Below are positions 48,153 to 62,969 of a stretch of 64,000 bases of DNA, in pieces (the first letter of the stretch is position 1; the number at the start of each line of letters is the position of its first letter). The stretch is from positions 2,395,973 to 2,459,972 of the forward strand of contig NC_059269.1 of the NCBI RefSeq assembly GCF_017591435.1, written 5' to 3'. The notes beneath the pieces were generated by a model, which was not told the DNA's origin, did no database searches, and was given only the letters and a program-made list of their open reading frames with translations. This DNA comes from Portunus trituberculatus (Eukaryota; Arthropoda; Malacostraca; Decapoda; Portunidae). A program made the position numbers and the translations under genes.

Positions 48153-49300
48153 ATGGCGGTAGCTACTGAGGTATATCAGAGTGTGATTGAGTGCGTGAAA
48201 GAGAGTGTTGAGATGGGATTGGGAGAGTTTGTTGTGTGTGAGATGTGTGGGCATGACAGGAAGGTCGTTGACTTTTCTGAGTGTATGGTGTGTAGGCTCA
48301 AGAGCGAGAATTTAGTTCTTTCTCTTGAGCACCGAGAATTACGAGAGGAAATCAGAAAGCTAAGTGAGGGGAAAAGTGCGAACGAAGTTCTCATCTTTGA
48401 GTTGAAGGAGGAGGTTAAGAGGCTTGGGGAGGCAGTGGAAAAAATTAGGCAGGAGATCAGTGTTAGGCCGAAGGTTGGACCTTCTGAGGGCGACAGGGTG
48501 GCTTGGCCCTCTGTCGGGAAGAGCAGAGTGGGGAAGAGGGAGCAGGCGAGCCAGACGGGGAAAGATAGTAGTCAGGATGGGCAGAGATGGCAGGTTGCGA
48601 GGGGAAGGAAAGCGGAGGCAGTTAGGGAGGATAGGACTAAACCTGTTGAGTGTGAAAATAGGTTCGGTTTGTTGGAGGGGAAGGGGGAGAGTGAAAGTGA
48701 GAGTGGAGTGAATGAAGTGGTTGTGGTGAGTGAAAGGAGAAAGAAGGGGGTAGAGGAGAGGAGGAGGATGGTGTGTGCCTAGCACACCTCAGGTGTGTGT
48801 GGTGGGTGACTCTCAGGTTAGGTATTTAGATAGCACTTTCTGTGGGAAAGACAGGGATAGGAGGACGAATGTGTGTATGCCTGGTGCAGGTGTGAAGGCA
48901 GTGAGTGAGGAGGTGCAGAAGAGGGTTGGGGGATGGAGAGGAGGGTGTAGTAGTTTTGCACGTAGGTGGGAACGATGTCAGAGCAGGTGGGTCGGAGGAG
49001 TTAGTGGCAAGATTTCGGGAAATGTTAGGCAAGATAAGGGAGAGTGGTAGGAGGTGTGTAGTGTCAGGAATCTTGCCTCGTGTGTATGTTAGCAGGAATG
49101 GTTGTCTAGAGCCATTGGTGTGAATGATCGGGTAAAAGGGATGTGTAAGGATGTGGGTGTCAGCTTTGTGGATGTATGGGATAGGTTCTATGGGCGAAGG
49201 GATTTGTATGCTAGGGATGGTGTGCATCTGAGTAGGAAGGGTGTGGATGTGCTGAGTGGATGTCTGGAGGGGGGAGTTGGGATGGAGTGTAGGGGGTGAG
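48153..49300 (+). pseudogene. CR1 ORF1: CX2C zinc motif, coiled coil and SGNH esterase domain
   Basis: From ATG 48153: a CEMCGHDRKVVDFSECMVC motif (CX2C-X11-CX2C), then a helical heptad segment (LREEIRKLSEGKSANEVLIF), then a polar, basic linker to 48782. After a frame change the hydrolase domain follows: VVGDSQVRYLDSTF (nucleophile GDS at 48805-48813), LHVGGNDVRAGG (GGND, in a third frame, 48965-48976) and ARDGVHLSRKG (catalytic Asp/His, 49216-49227). Zinc-finger plus SGNH-esterase ORF1 proteins are known from CR1-like LINEs; the esterase role in the cycle is unresolved. Two or more frameshifts break this copy. Confidence 0.85.
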
Positions 49301-49329
49301 GTAGCAAATGCATTCCAGAAGAAAGATGC

Positions 49330-52215
49330 TAGACATAAATTAGATAGGATAAACAGAGATAGTGAAAAGATTAGGAAAGATTTCCAGGTGCAAATAGGAG
49401 AGAATAAGATTAGGATTCCAAATAAGGAGACAGCATCTAGGAAGGTAGCTGGACTTAAATGTTTTTATGTAAATGCCAGGAGTCTTAGGAACAAGAAGGA
49501 CGAGTTATCTAGTTATATAGTTGAGGAGGATTTAGATGTTGTATGTGTCACAGAGGCATGGGTAAATGAGGAAAAGTTTAGGAAAATAGGAAAGAATATG
49601 AAGTAGATGGATACATTATGTATTTACACCAGAGAATTGGTAGGATAGGTGGAGGAGTAGTTATTTATGTAAAAAAATCCTTCATTTCCAGTCAGGTTAA
49701 TGGTATTAAGGTAGATCACAGAGTAGAGTCCTTATGGCTGGATGTTAGAGTAAACAAAAGTAAGGTTATTAGAGTAGGAGCTTTTATAGACCACCTAACC
49801 AGTCAGCAGAGGTAGACAACCTTATGGTAGATGAGATAAATAGGGGGTGTACTAGTCAGACAATTATCTTAGGGATTTTAATCTTAAGTCAGTAAACTGG
49901 GAGAGGATGGTAGGAGATGCTAGTGAAAATAAGTTTATGGAAAGTTTTCAGGATAACTATTTAGTGCAGATGGTAGATAAACCTACTAGGGGAGGAAGGT
50001 TTTAGACATAGTACTAACAAATATTGAGCATTGTTTAAAGGAAGTTGAGGTAGGAGAGACTTTAGCAAACAGTGACCATCATATAATTAGATTTATCATT
50101 AATTCCAGTAGGGATAATATAGTGAATAAGACTAGAGTCCCAAACTATCAGAAAGGCAATTATGGTAGGTTACGTCAGTTATTAGGAGAGGTAAACTGGG
50201 AAGATAGTTTTGGAAATAAAACTGCACAGGAGATGTGGGATATTTTTAAGGTTGTAGTAAAGGGTATAGTGATGCAGTGTATCCCTTACAAAGATATAAG
50301 GCAGAGAAACAGGAAGCCATTATGGTGGACTCATGAGATAGGTAGCCAGATCAGAGAGAAGAAGAGGGCATACAGAGAGTTGCAGAAAAGTGGGAAGATG
50401 TAGATTTGATTAGGTACAGACAGGTCAGAGATGATTTGAGTAAGGTTATAAAAAAAGTAAAAGGCAGGCAGAGATAAAACTAGCTAGAGCTGGGAGTAAA
50501 GATCCCAAAAATTATATAGTTATTACAAGGTCAGTGATAAAAGAAATAAGGATAGGATTGGACCACTCAGAAAAGATGGTGTAGTAGTGGATCAAAATGA
50601 AGACATAGTAGAATTATTGAATGAACAATTTTCTTCAGTATTTACTAGGAAAGAATAGGAAATCCTGTTACAAACAGTGCGACGAGTAGTTTAAGAGCTT
50701 TAGAAAATATTGATATAAAACCGGGAATTGTTAGGAAATTTATTCTTGAACTAGACGATAGGAAAGCTAGTGGTCCTGATGAGCTACATGCCAGAGTACT
50801 TAGGGAGGGTGTAGACAGTATTTCTGAAGCACTTAAGTTAATCTTTGAAAGATCACTTAGGTTTGCTGAGATACCACAGGACTGGAAGTTAGCTAATGTT
50901 ACTCCAATATTTAAAAAAGGTAGGAAGGATGATGCGAATAATTATAGACCGATCAGTTTAACTAGTATAGTATGTAAGATCCTAGAGAAAATCATTAAGG
51001 GTAGTATTTGGGAGCATTTAAATGAGAATAGATTAATTAGAGATACCCAACATGGCTTTAGATCAGGGAGGTCCTGTCTTACAAATTTGCTCGATATCTT
51101 AGAATATATTACCAAGGAGTTAGATGATGGAAATAGCATAGATGTTATATATCTAGATTTTAGCAAGGCGTTTGATAAGGTACCGCATAGGAGGCTAGTG
51201 TACAAATTGAGACTACATGGGATAGGGGTAGGTTAGTTGATTGGATTAGTGAATGGCTTTCTGATAGGAAACAGAGAGTAGTATTAAATGGGGCAATGTC
51301 TGAGTGGAAGGAAGTGGTTAGTGGGTACCCCAAGGATCAGTGCTAGGACCTCTTCTTTTCTTGGTGTACATTAACGATTTAGATATAGGAATTAGTAGCA
51401 AAGTATCAAAGTTTGCAGATGATACTAAGATAGCATGTGCAGTACAGGGTGAAAAGGACAATTACAGAATACAACGAGACCTGGACAGGCTGATAGCATG
51501 GGCAGACAGGTGGCAGATGGAGTTTAATTCTAAAAGTGTCAGGTTATGCATTTAGGTAAAGACAACACAAACTTTAACTATGAGATGGAGGGATGTTGGC
51601 TAGAGGCAGTAGAGGAAGGAAAGGATTTAGGAGTAGTGATAGACAGGACTATGAAATTTTCAAAGCAATGTTTAGAAGCAAGAAATAGGGCAAATAGGAT
51701 CCTGGGTTTTATAAATAGAAATGTTAGTTATAAAAGTAAGGAAGTGGTGCGTAGCTTATATAATTCCTATGTTAGGCCCCATTTAGAGTATTGCATACAG
51801 GCCTGGTCACCCCACTATAGGCAGGATATCAACATGTTAGAAGCAGTTCAGAGAAGAGCAACTAGGATGATACCAGCTTTGAAGCGCCTGGAGTATAGAG
51901 ATAGATTAAAGGCATTAAACATGTTTTCATTTGAGAGGAGATGTATAAGAGGGATATGATAGAGTTATTTAAAATGTTCTCAGATACAAACTACATAGAT
52001 GTGAGATCTTTCTTTACCTTAGAGGAGGGAAGTAGGACTAGAAATCATGGCAGGAAGATTAGAAAGCAAGGCTGCAGGTTAGATATAAGAAAATATTTCT
52101 TTAGTCATAGGGTGGTAGACTTCTGGAATGCATTGCCAGAGACGGTTGTAAATAGCACTAGTTTGACAATGTTTAAAAACAGATTAGATAAGCACTTAAA
52201 TTTATTAGATTTATA
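49330..52215 (+). pseudogene. CR1 ORF2: apurinic-type endonuclease and reverse transcriptase
   Basis: The endonuclease begins LKCFYVNARSLRNKKDELSS and continues LDVVCVTEAWVNEE, GGGVVIYVKKSF and a degenerate SDHH-like segment near 50065. RT blocks include RKASGPDELHARVLREG, VTPIFKKGRKDDANNYRPIS, TQHGFRSGRSCLTNLLDILE, DVIYLDFSKAFDKVPHRRL, VPQGSVLGPLLFLVYIND (across a frame change near 51330) and KFADDTKIA (FADD at 51412-51423). The C-terminal domain includes YNSYVRPHLEYCIQAWSPHY, AVQRRATRMIPAL and DFWNALPETV. About eight frame breaks. FADD in place of YADD is common in CR1 RTs. Confidence 0.88.
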
Positions 52216-52490
52216 ATTATGTATAGCGCTGCATGATAGTTTTATAAGAAATTTACTATAGTTAAACAAGACATGATCCCCATGTATGGGGATTACAGAT
52301 TGTAGAGGAATTCGATGCAGGACTTAGCCCTGTTAATGGGCCAAATATTTAGAATTAGTATATAATGTATTGTGTACTTGTAAGTGTATCTTTAAGTACT
52401 GATGACGAGGTCGCTGTGCGACTGATACAGGATAACCTAGATGGGCCCTGGTGGCCCTTTGTTATCCTATTATTTATGTTATGTTATGTT

Positions 52491-55400
52491 ATAAAACGTT
52501 AGGATATACCAAAATAACCGTCTTTTGACACATTATAGTTCCTTAGACAAATAGTGTGTTTTGCCAGCAATTCTGAGTTTAGTTGCATGAAACGCTGGAA
52601 TACACCAAAATAACCCATATTTGGACATATTTCAGTTCCTTAGACAAATAGTGTGTTTTGCCTGTATTTCTAAGTTTTGGTGCAAAAAAAACTGAAAACT
52701 ACTAAAATAACACGTTTTCGTTACTTTTGCTTTGGTTTCTCTATATTAGCTTGTTTTCATAAATTTTATTGTTTTTAAGCAAAACAAAGTAAAAAGGACA
52801 GATAAGAACAAATTTTCAATCGATATAGTAAATTTTTTTCATGAAACACCTTGAAAACACATAAATAAGACTTTTTAACAAATATATTGTTTTGCCTGCA
52901 TTTCTGAGTTTTGGTGCACAAAACGCTTAAATACACCAAAATAACCCATTTCTTAATATTATCAGTTCTTTAGACAAATAGTGTGTTTTGGTAGCATTTC
53001 TGTGTTTTGGTGCAAAAAAGCTGAAAACCTAAAAATAACACGTTTTTGTTAATTTTACTTTGGTTTCTCTATATTGGCATGTTTTCATCAATTTTATCGT
53101 TTTGAAGCAAAACAATGTAAAATGACAAAAAATCAAAATTTTCAATCGAGACAATTTTCTTTTCATAAAACACCTTTAAAACACATAAATAAGACGTTTT
53201 AACAGAATATAGTGTTTTGTATGCATTTCTGATATTTTTGTACATAAAACGCTTAAATACACCAATATAAAACATTTTTTTACCTATTTCAGTACCATAG
53301 ACAAATAGTGTTTCTTGTGTACATTTCAGAGTTTTGCTGCATAAAACGCTGGGATATACCAAAGTAACCGATTTTTTATACATTATAGTTCATTAAACTA
53401 ATAGTGTTTTGCCTGCAATTCTGAGTTTTGTTGCATAAAACGCTGAAATACACCAAAATAACCCATTTTTGACATATTTCAGTTTCTTAGATAAATAGTG
53501 TGTCTTGTCTGCATTTCAGAGTTTCGTTGCATAAAACGCTGATATATGAAAATAACCCATTTTTTACATATTTCAGTTCCTAAGACAAATAGTGTGTTTT
53601 GGTAGCATTTCTGTGTTTTAGTGGAAAAGAGATAAAAACTGCTAAAATAACATGTTTTCATTAATTTTACTTTGGTATCTCTATATAAGCTTGTTTTCAT
53701 CAATTTTATCATTTTGAAGCATAACAATGTAAAATGACAAATGAACAATATTTTCAATCGAGAAAATTTTTTTTTTCATAAAACACCTTAAAAATACATT
53801 AGTAAGACGTTTTAACAAATATAGTGTTTTCCCTGCATTTCTGAGTTTTGGTGCATAAAACGCTTAAATACACCAAAATAACCCATTTTTAACATATTTC
53901 AGTTCTTTAGACAAATAGTGGGTTTGGTAGCATTTCTGTGTTTTGGTGCAAAAAACCTGAAAACTATTAAAATAACACGTTCTTTATAATATTACTTAAG
54001 TTTACTCTATATTACCTTGTTTTAATAGATTTTATCGTTTTGAACCAAAACAATGTAAAATCACGAATAAACAAAATTTTCAATCAAGATAGTTTTTTTC
54101 ATGAAAAACATTAAAAACACATAAATAAGACGTATTAACAAATATAATGTTTTGCCTGCATTTCGGAATTTTGGAGCAGGAACGCTGGAATACACCAATA
54201 TAATAATTTTACTTTGGTCCCTTTATAATGGCTTGTTTTCATTAATTTTATCGATTTCAAGCAAAACAATGTAAAATAACGAATAAGCAAAATTTTAATC
54301 GAGATAATTTTTTTCATAAAACACATTAAAAACACATAAATAATACGTTCTAACAAATATAGAGTTTTCCACTTCATTTCTTAGTTTTGGTGCATAAAAC
54401 GCTGGAATATACAAAAAAAAAAAAATCATTTTTGACATATTTCAGTTCCTTAGAAAAATAATGTGTCTTGGTAGCATTTCTGTGTTTTGGTGCAAAAAAG
54501 CTGAAAACTATTAGAATAACACGTTTTTGTTAATTTTACTTTGGTGTCTCTATATCAGCTTGTTTTCATCAATTTTATCGTTTTGAACCAAAATAATGTA
54601 AAATCACGAATAAGCAAAAATTTCAATCGATAGATTTTTTCATAAAAACACCGTAAAAACACATAAATAAGACGTTTTATCAAATATAGTGTTTTGCTTG
54701 GATTTCTGAGTTTTCTTGCATAAAACGCTTGAATACACCAAAAATACCCATTTTTTGACATATTTCAGTTTTTTAGACAAATAGTGTGTTTTACTAGCAT
54801 TTCTGTGTTTTGGTACAAAAAAGCTGAAAATTACTAAGTTTTTGTTAATTTTACTTTGGCTTGTTTTCATCAATTTTATCGTTTTGAAGAAAACATTTTA
54901 AAATGCCCTGAATGAAAAAAAATTTCAATTGATATAGTTTATTTTTCATAAAAGACCTTAAAAAAACATAAATAAGACGTTTTAACAAATATAGTGTTTT
55001 GCGTGCATCTCTGAGTAACGCTAAAATACACCAAAATAACCTATTTTTGACATATTTCAGTTCCTAACACGAAAAGTGTGTTTTGCCTGCTTTTCTGTGT
55101 TTTTGTTCAAAAATAGCTTAACACTACTATAATAACACGCTTTTTTGTTATTTTTACTTTGGTTCTCTATAATGACTTGTTCTTATCTATTTTACCGGTA
55201 TGGAGCTAAACAATGTAAAATTACATGAATAAACGATATTTTTAATCGAGATAGTTTTTTTTTTTTATCAAACACCTTAAAAACACATAAATAAGACGTT
55301 TTAACAAATATTGCGTTTTGCCCACTTTTCTGTTTTTTGGAGCATAAAACGCTGGAATACACCAAAATTACCCATTTCTTACATATTTCAGTTCTTTACA

Positions 55401-58400
55401 GAAATACTGTGTTTTGCCTGCATTTTTGTGTTTTGGTGTTAAAAAAGCTTAAAACTACTAAAATAACAAATTTTTTGTTTTGTTTTACTTTGGGTTTCTC
55501 TATATTGACTTTTTTTTCATTAATTTTATCGTTTTCAAGTAAAGCGCTAGATTACACCAATATAACCCATTTTTTGACATATTTTAGTTCCTTAAACGAA
55601 TAGTGTGTTTTCCCTGCATATCTTTGCTTTAGTACAAAAAATGTTGATAACTGCTTAAATAACACGTTTTTGTTAGTTTTACCTTGATTTCTCTCTCTTG
55701 GCTCGTTTTCATCAACTTCATCTTTTTATAGGAAAATAAGGTAAAATAACTTGTACAAACAAAACTCTCAATCGAGATATTTTAATTTTTTTTAATAAAA
55801 TACCTTAAATTAAACACATAAATAAGACATTTTAACAAATATAGTGTTTTGCCTGCCTTTTTGTGAATTTTTGTGCATAAAAAGTTTGATTAAGCCGAAA
55901 TAACTCATTTTTGACATATTTCAGTTTCTTACACGAATAGTGTGTTTTGCATGCTTTTCTGTGTTTTGGTGGAAAAAAAGCTAAAAACTACTTAAATAAC
56001 ACGTTTTTGTTAGTTTTACTTTTGTTTCTCTATATTGGCTCGTTTTCATCCATTTTATCACTTTGAAGGAAAACAATTTAAAATAACTTGAACAAACAAA
56101 ATTCTCAATCGAGATAGTTTTTTCTTCCTTTAAAACACCTTAAAAACACATAAATAAGACGTGTTAACAGATAAAGTGTTTTGCCTGAATTTGTAAATTT
56201 TTCTGCATAAAACAATGCAATACATCAAAATGAACCATTTTTGACATATTTCAGTTCCTTACATGAATAGTATGTTTTGCCTGCATTTCTGAGTTTTGGA
56301 GCATAAAACCCTGGAATACACCAAAATAACCCATTTTTGACATATTTCAGTTCCTTAAACGAATAGTGTGTTTTGCCTGCGTATCTCTGGTTTGGTGCAT
56401 AAAACGCTACATTACACCAAAAAATTCCATTTTTTACATATTTCAGTACCTTAAACGAATAGTGTATTTTGCCTACATATCTGCGTTTTGGTGCAAAAAA
56501 AGAAGAAAATTACAAAAATAACGCGTTTTTTTTTTTTTTTTTTTTTGGTCTCTATAGTGGCTTGTTTTCATAAATTTAATCTTTTTAAAGCAATACGCTA
56601 GATTATACCAAAATAACCCATTTGTGCCATATTTCAGATCCTTGAACGAATATTGCTTTTTGCCTGCATAAAACGATGTAATACACCAAAATAACCCATT
56701 TTTTTACATATTTCAGTTCCGTAGACAAATAGTGTGTTTTCCTTACATTTCTGTGTTTTGGTGCAAAAAAAAAAGTTCAAAACTACTAAAATAACACGTT
56801 TTTGGTACTTTTATTTTGATTCCTCTATATTGGCTTGTTTTCATCAATTTTATCGTTTGCAAGCAAAACAAAGTAAAATGACGAATAAGCAAAATTTTCA
56901 ACGGAGATAGTTTTTTTTCATAAAACACCTTAAAAAACATAAATAAGACGTTTTAACAGATCTAGTGTTTTGCCTGCATTTCAGAGTTTTGCTGCATAAA
57001 ACTCTAGAATACACCAAATAATCTATTTTTGACATATTTCAGTTTCTTAAACGAATTATGTATTTTGCCTGCATATCTGTGGTTTGGTCCATAAAACGCT
57101 AGATCACACCAAAATAACCTATTTTGACATATTTTATTTTCTTAAACGAATATTGTGTTTTGCGTGCATATCTATGTTTTAGTGCAAATAAAAACTGAAA
57201 TCTACTTAAATAAGGTTTTTTTTTCGTTTTACTTTGGTTTCTCTATATTGAGCCGTTTTCATCAATTTTAACGTTTGGAGCAATACAAGATAAAATAACT
57301 TTTTTTTATCAAATACCTTAAAAACACGTAAATAAGACGTTTCAACAAATATAGTGTTTTACTTGCATTTCTGAGTTTTGGTGCATAAAACTCTAGAATA
57401 CACCAAAATAATCCATTTTTGACATATTTCAGTCCCTTAACCGAATAGTGTGTTTTACCTGCATATCTGTGGTTTGTTGCATAAAACGCTAGATTACACC
57501 AAAATAACCCATTTATGACATATTTCAGTTCTTTAAACGAATAGTGTGTTTTGCCAGCAAATCTGTATTTTTGTGCAGAAAAATATGAAAATCACTTAAA
57601 TAACAAGTTTTTGTTTGTTTTACTTTTGTCTTTCTATATTGGCTCGTTTTCAACAATTTTATCTTTTTGAAGCAAAACAATGTAAAATAACTTGAACAAA
57701 CAAAATTTTCAAACGATTTTTTTTTTTCATAAAACACCTTAAAAAACATATAAACAAGACGTTTTAAAAAATAAAGTATTTTGCCTGCATTTCTGAATTT
57801 TCGTGCATAAAACCTATTTTTGACATATTTCATTTCCGTAGACAAATAGTGTGTTTTGCCTACATTTGTGTGTTTTCCTGCAAAAAGAGATAAAAACTTC
57901 TAAAACAACACGTTTTTTTTAGTTTTACTTTCGTTTCTTTATATTGGCTTGTTTTCATAAATCATATCGTTTTCAATCAAAACTACGTGAAATGACTTGA
58001 ACAAACAAAATTTTCAATCGAGAGGGTTTTTTTTCATAAAACACCTTAAAAACATATGAATAAGACGCTTTAGTAAATATAGTGTTTGCCTGCATTTCTG
58101 AGTCTTGGTGCATAAAACGCTAGAATACATCAAAATAACGCATAATTGACATATTTCAGTTCCTCAAACGAATAATGTGTTTTTTTAGCATTTCTGTGTT
58201 TTGGTACAAAAAGATCTGAAAACTACTTAAATAACACGTTTTTGTTAGTTTTACTTTTGTTTTCTCTATATTGTCAATTTTTCATAATTTTTATCGTTTT
58301 GAAGCAATACAATCTGAATTGACTTCAACAAACAAAATTTTCAATCGAGAGGTTTTTTTTTCATAAAACACCTTAAAAACACATAAATAAGACTTTTTAA

Positions 58401-59755
58401 CAAATATATTGTTTGCCCTGCATATCTGAGTTATGGTTCATAAAACGCTGGAATACACCAAAATAAACCATTTTTAATTTGTTTTCTCTATTTTGGCTTG
58501 TTTTCATCAATTTTATCATATTTTAAGCATAAGAATGAAAAATGACTTCAATATACAAAATTTTCAATCGACGTAGTTTTCTTTCAAAAAAAAAACTTTA
58601 AAAACACAAAAGTAATACGTTTTAGGAAATATAGTGTTTTGCAAACATTTCTGTGTTTTGGTTTATAAAATGCTGGAAATTAACAAAATAAATAATTTTT
58701 GACATATTTAAGTTCTTTAAACAAATTGTGTGTTTTAGTTGCATTTAAGTGTTTTGCTGCCAAAAAATCTGAAAACAACTAAAATAACACGCTTTTGTTA
58801 CTTTTACTTTGGTTTCTCTATATTGGCTTGTTTTCATCAATTTTATCCTTCTGAAGCATGTAAAATGACTTTAATATACAAAATTTCCTATCGAGATAGT
58901 TTCTTTCATAAAATAGTTTAAAAACACAATAATAAGACGGTTTAACAAATATAGTGTTTTGCCTAAATTTCTGTGTTTTGGTGCATAAAAGGCTGGAAAA
59001 CAACAAAATAACCAATTCTTGACATATTTCAGTTCCTTGAACAAATAGTGTATTTTGCCTGCATTTCTGTGATTTGGTGCAAAAAAAGCTGAAAAGTACT
59101 AAAACAACACGATTTTGATACTTTTACTTTGATTTCTCTGTATTGCCTTATTTTCTTCAGTTTTATCTTTTTAAAACGTAACAACGTAAAATGACTTTAA
59201 TAAACAAAATTTTTAATCAAGATACTTTTTTTTTCATAAAAAAAAACTTAATAACACATAAATAAGACCTTTTGACAAATACAGTATCTTCCCTGCATTT
59301 CTGAGTATTGATGCATAAAATGCTGGAAAACACCCCCAAAAAACCCGTTTTCTGCCATACTTCAGTTCCTTAAACAAATAGTGTTTTTTGCCAGCATGTC
59401 TGTGTTTTGGTGCAAAAAAAGCTAAAAACCACTAAAATAACACGTTTTTGTTACTTTTACTTAGGTTTCTCTGTATTGCCTTGTTTTCATCAATTTTATC
59501 GTTTTGAAGCATAACAATGAAAAATGACGAATTTACAAAATTTTCAATCGTCATAGTTTTTCTTTCAAAAATCACCTTAAAAACATAAATGATACGTTTT
59601 AACAAGAATAGTGTTTTTCATGTATTTCTGGGTTTTAGTGCATACAATGCTGGAAAACAACAAAATAACACATTTTTGGCATATTTCAGTTCCTTAATTA
59701 AATAGTGTGATTTGCTTGCATTTTTGTTTCGATGCAAAAATTTTCAACTAATTAG
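52491..59755 (-). repeat. Satellite array, reverse block 3 (most diverged)
   Basis: Continues the reverse 96-bp monomer/spacer pattern to about 59755. Toward the right the monomer count per spacer falls to one or two and sequence similarity decays, as expected for an array edge. Small poly-T expansions, such as 56526-56545, occur. Confidence 0.93.
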
Positions 59756-60032
59756 ACAATTGTCACACTGGAGCATAAAGCTGTAAACATTATGTTAAGT
59801 GACTTCCTCAGCGAGCGGGAATGCAAATGCCGCTTTATGACGTGACGTCACAGTGATGACATCACAACCTCAGTAGCCAATGAGCACGCTTCGATCAGTT
59901 AACAACATCCATGATCAATAAAAACAAGTGTTCGGGTATACCATTTCTCCGACATAGTTGCAGTGTTGTTATCAGACCTGTCGATCGCTAAGGGCATTGT
60001 TATTGAGCAACGCGCTAGCAACAATTCCCAAG
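59756..60032 (+). promoter_or_regulatory. Promoter-like region (octamer, CRE, CCAAT)
   Basis: Just beyond the satellite: octamer ATGCAAAT at 59821-59828, CRE palindrome TGACGTCA at 59843-59850, a related TGATGACATCAC at about 59854 and a CCAAT box at 59877-59881, followed by an ATG at 60033. The order and spacing resemble a Pol II promoter; another exact CRE lies at 60219-60226. No recognisable gene follows, so this is tentative. Confidence 0.3.
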
Positions 60033-60083
60033 ATGAGCTTTGGTGGTGATATGGGCCCTAATATGGGTACCACTATAAATTAA
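60033..60083 (+). CDS. Short candidate first exon or small ORF (16 codons)
   Basis: An ATG in a good context (CCAAGATGA) opens MSFGGDMGPNMGTTIN and then a stop. It follows the octamer/CRE/CCAAT cluster by about 150 nt. Possibly the first coding exon of a gene with a donor near GGTACC, or only chance. I do not recognise the peptide. Confidence 0.15.
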   Translation: MSFGGDMGPNMGTTIN

Positions 60084-60522
60084 ATTGCCTGCGCCACTAA
60101 TGGGCAGAAGCTGAACAGCGCTTCCTAATACTCTTCAAGTATGCCTACAGGCGCTATAGGCCTCACCATAAAAAAAAAAAAGTTTCATGAATTCCACTCC
60201 TGAGCGGGAAGGATCCCATGACGTCATATAATGGTCGCAAATATGCAAGGACGATATAGTGAAGGAGATGCCGCGCGCCTGTCCCGCTGTACTAAAACAG
60301 TGAAGCCAGTGGGCGGACCTAATGAGGCGCTGGACGGAGCTTACAATCGTAACTTACACCCAAAACATTGCCCTCTCCAGTGTTAAGCAATGGAAAATTG
60401 CCACTTTCTTTTTCATTAATAGAAGAAAACTAATAAAGAAGTGATGGTTTAACTTATGTAAACCACATTATAGTTTCCTAAATATGTCATGTAGACTTGT
60501 TATTAACGATGTTAATGCGAAA
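60084..60522. other. Intergenic, no gene recognised
   Basis: GC-richer than the satellite. An exact TGACGTCA lies at 60219-60226. No RNA gene or repeat family is identified. Confidence 0.4.
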
Positions 60523-60734
60523 TAGCTACAGTGGAACCATGCGTGTTTTGGGATCCGAGTGGTCTCCAAGCGCACGGGTTCGAATCTTGTCCACGGTCCA
60601 AGTGTAGGTTGGGCTTCCTCACTCGGGGCAACGGTTTCCTACCGGGTGGGCTTTGAGATAGGGGTACCCAAAAAGTATCCCCTTTAGCCCATAAATTCCC
60701 GTAAAAAGCCCACATGGTATAAATAAAATAAAAT
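60523..60734 (+). mobile_element. tRNA-derived SINE (class II tRNA-like head), copy 2
   Basis: Head TAGCTACAGTGGAACCATGC, B box GGTTCGAATCTTG, body TAGGTTGGGCTTCCTCACTC and GGTTTCCTACCGGGTGGGCT, end CCCACATGGTATAAATAAAA. Same family as copies at 18.1 and 63.3 kb. The first bases of the A box are diverged (TAGCTACAG against TGGTACAG). Confidence 0.88.
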
Positions 60735-60787
60735 ATTGAGAGAAATACATCAGGACGTTTCTGGGAGAAATTATCGCAAAAGATTAC

Positions 60788-62606
<1,819 letters not shown>

Positions 62607-62969
62607 ATTATGACATTAAACTCTACTAAATAATGTGACAATACAGACATATTAGATAATTATAAACAAAATATATTAGGATCTGATTGTAAAAATATTG
62701 AAATACCATACACGTTATGATAAATATAACAGATAAGATAAAAAAAATACAAAATGCATTTACTACTGTTGTGTGCCAGATACCCTTCTCTCTGTGCTGA
62801 GTGCATTATGACTTTAAACTCCGCTAAACAATGTGACAATACAGACATATTTGACAATTACAAACAAAATATATTAGGATCTGATTATAATGATATTGAA
62901 ATAACATACACATTATGATAAATATGACAAATAAGATAAAAATACAAAATGCATTTATTACTGTTTCGT

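Larger units (their letters stand above)
47907..52490 (+). mobile_element. CR1-type LINE, near full length (4.58 kb), inactivated
   Basis: Contains a 5' UTR of about 246 nt, ORF1 (zinc-finger plus esterase), ORF2 (endonuclease plus RT) and a 3' UTR ending in short TTATG repeats (52474-52490). It sits cleanly within a satellite monomer: the left flank ends GGTGC and the right resumes ATAAAACG, the sequence that normally follows, so there is no target duplication of useful length. Multiple frameshifts are present in both ORFs. Orientation is opposite to the surrounding reverse satellite. It inserted after the satellite had formed. Confidence 0.9.

Noticed and set aside
48176..48785. Minus-strand frames over CR1 ORF1
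   Set aside because: Shadows of ORF1; low-complexity proline/leucine composition with no motif.
24001..59755. CRISPR-like repeat/spacer array
   Set aside because: Repeats are 96-bp contiguous monomers and the spacers are themselves repeated; eukaryotic satellite, not CRISPR.
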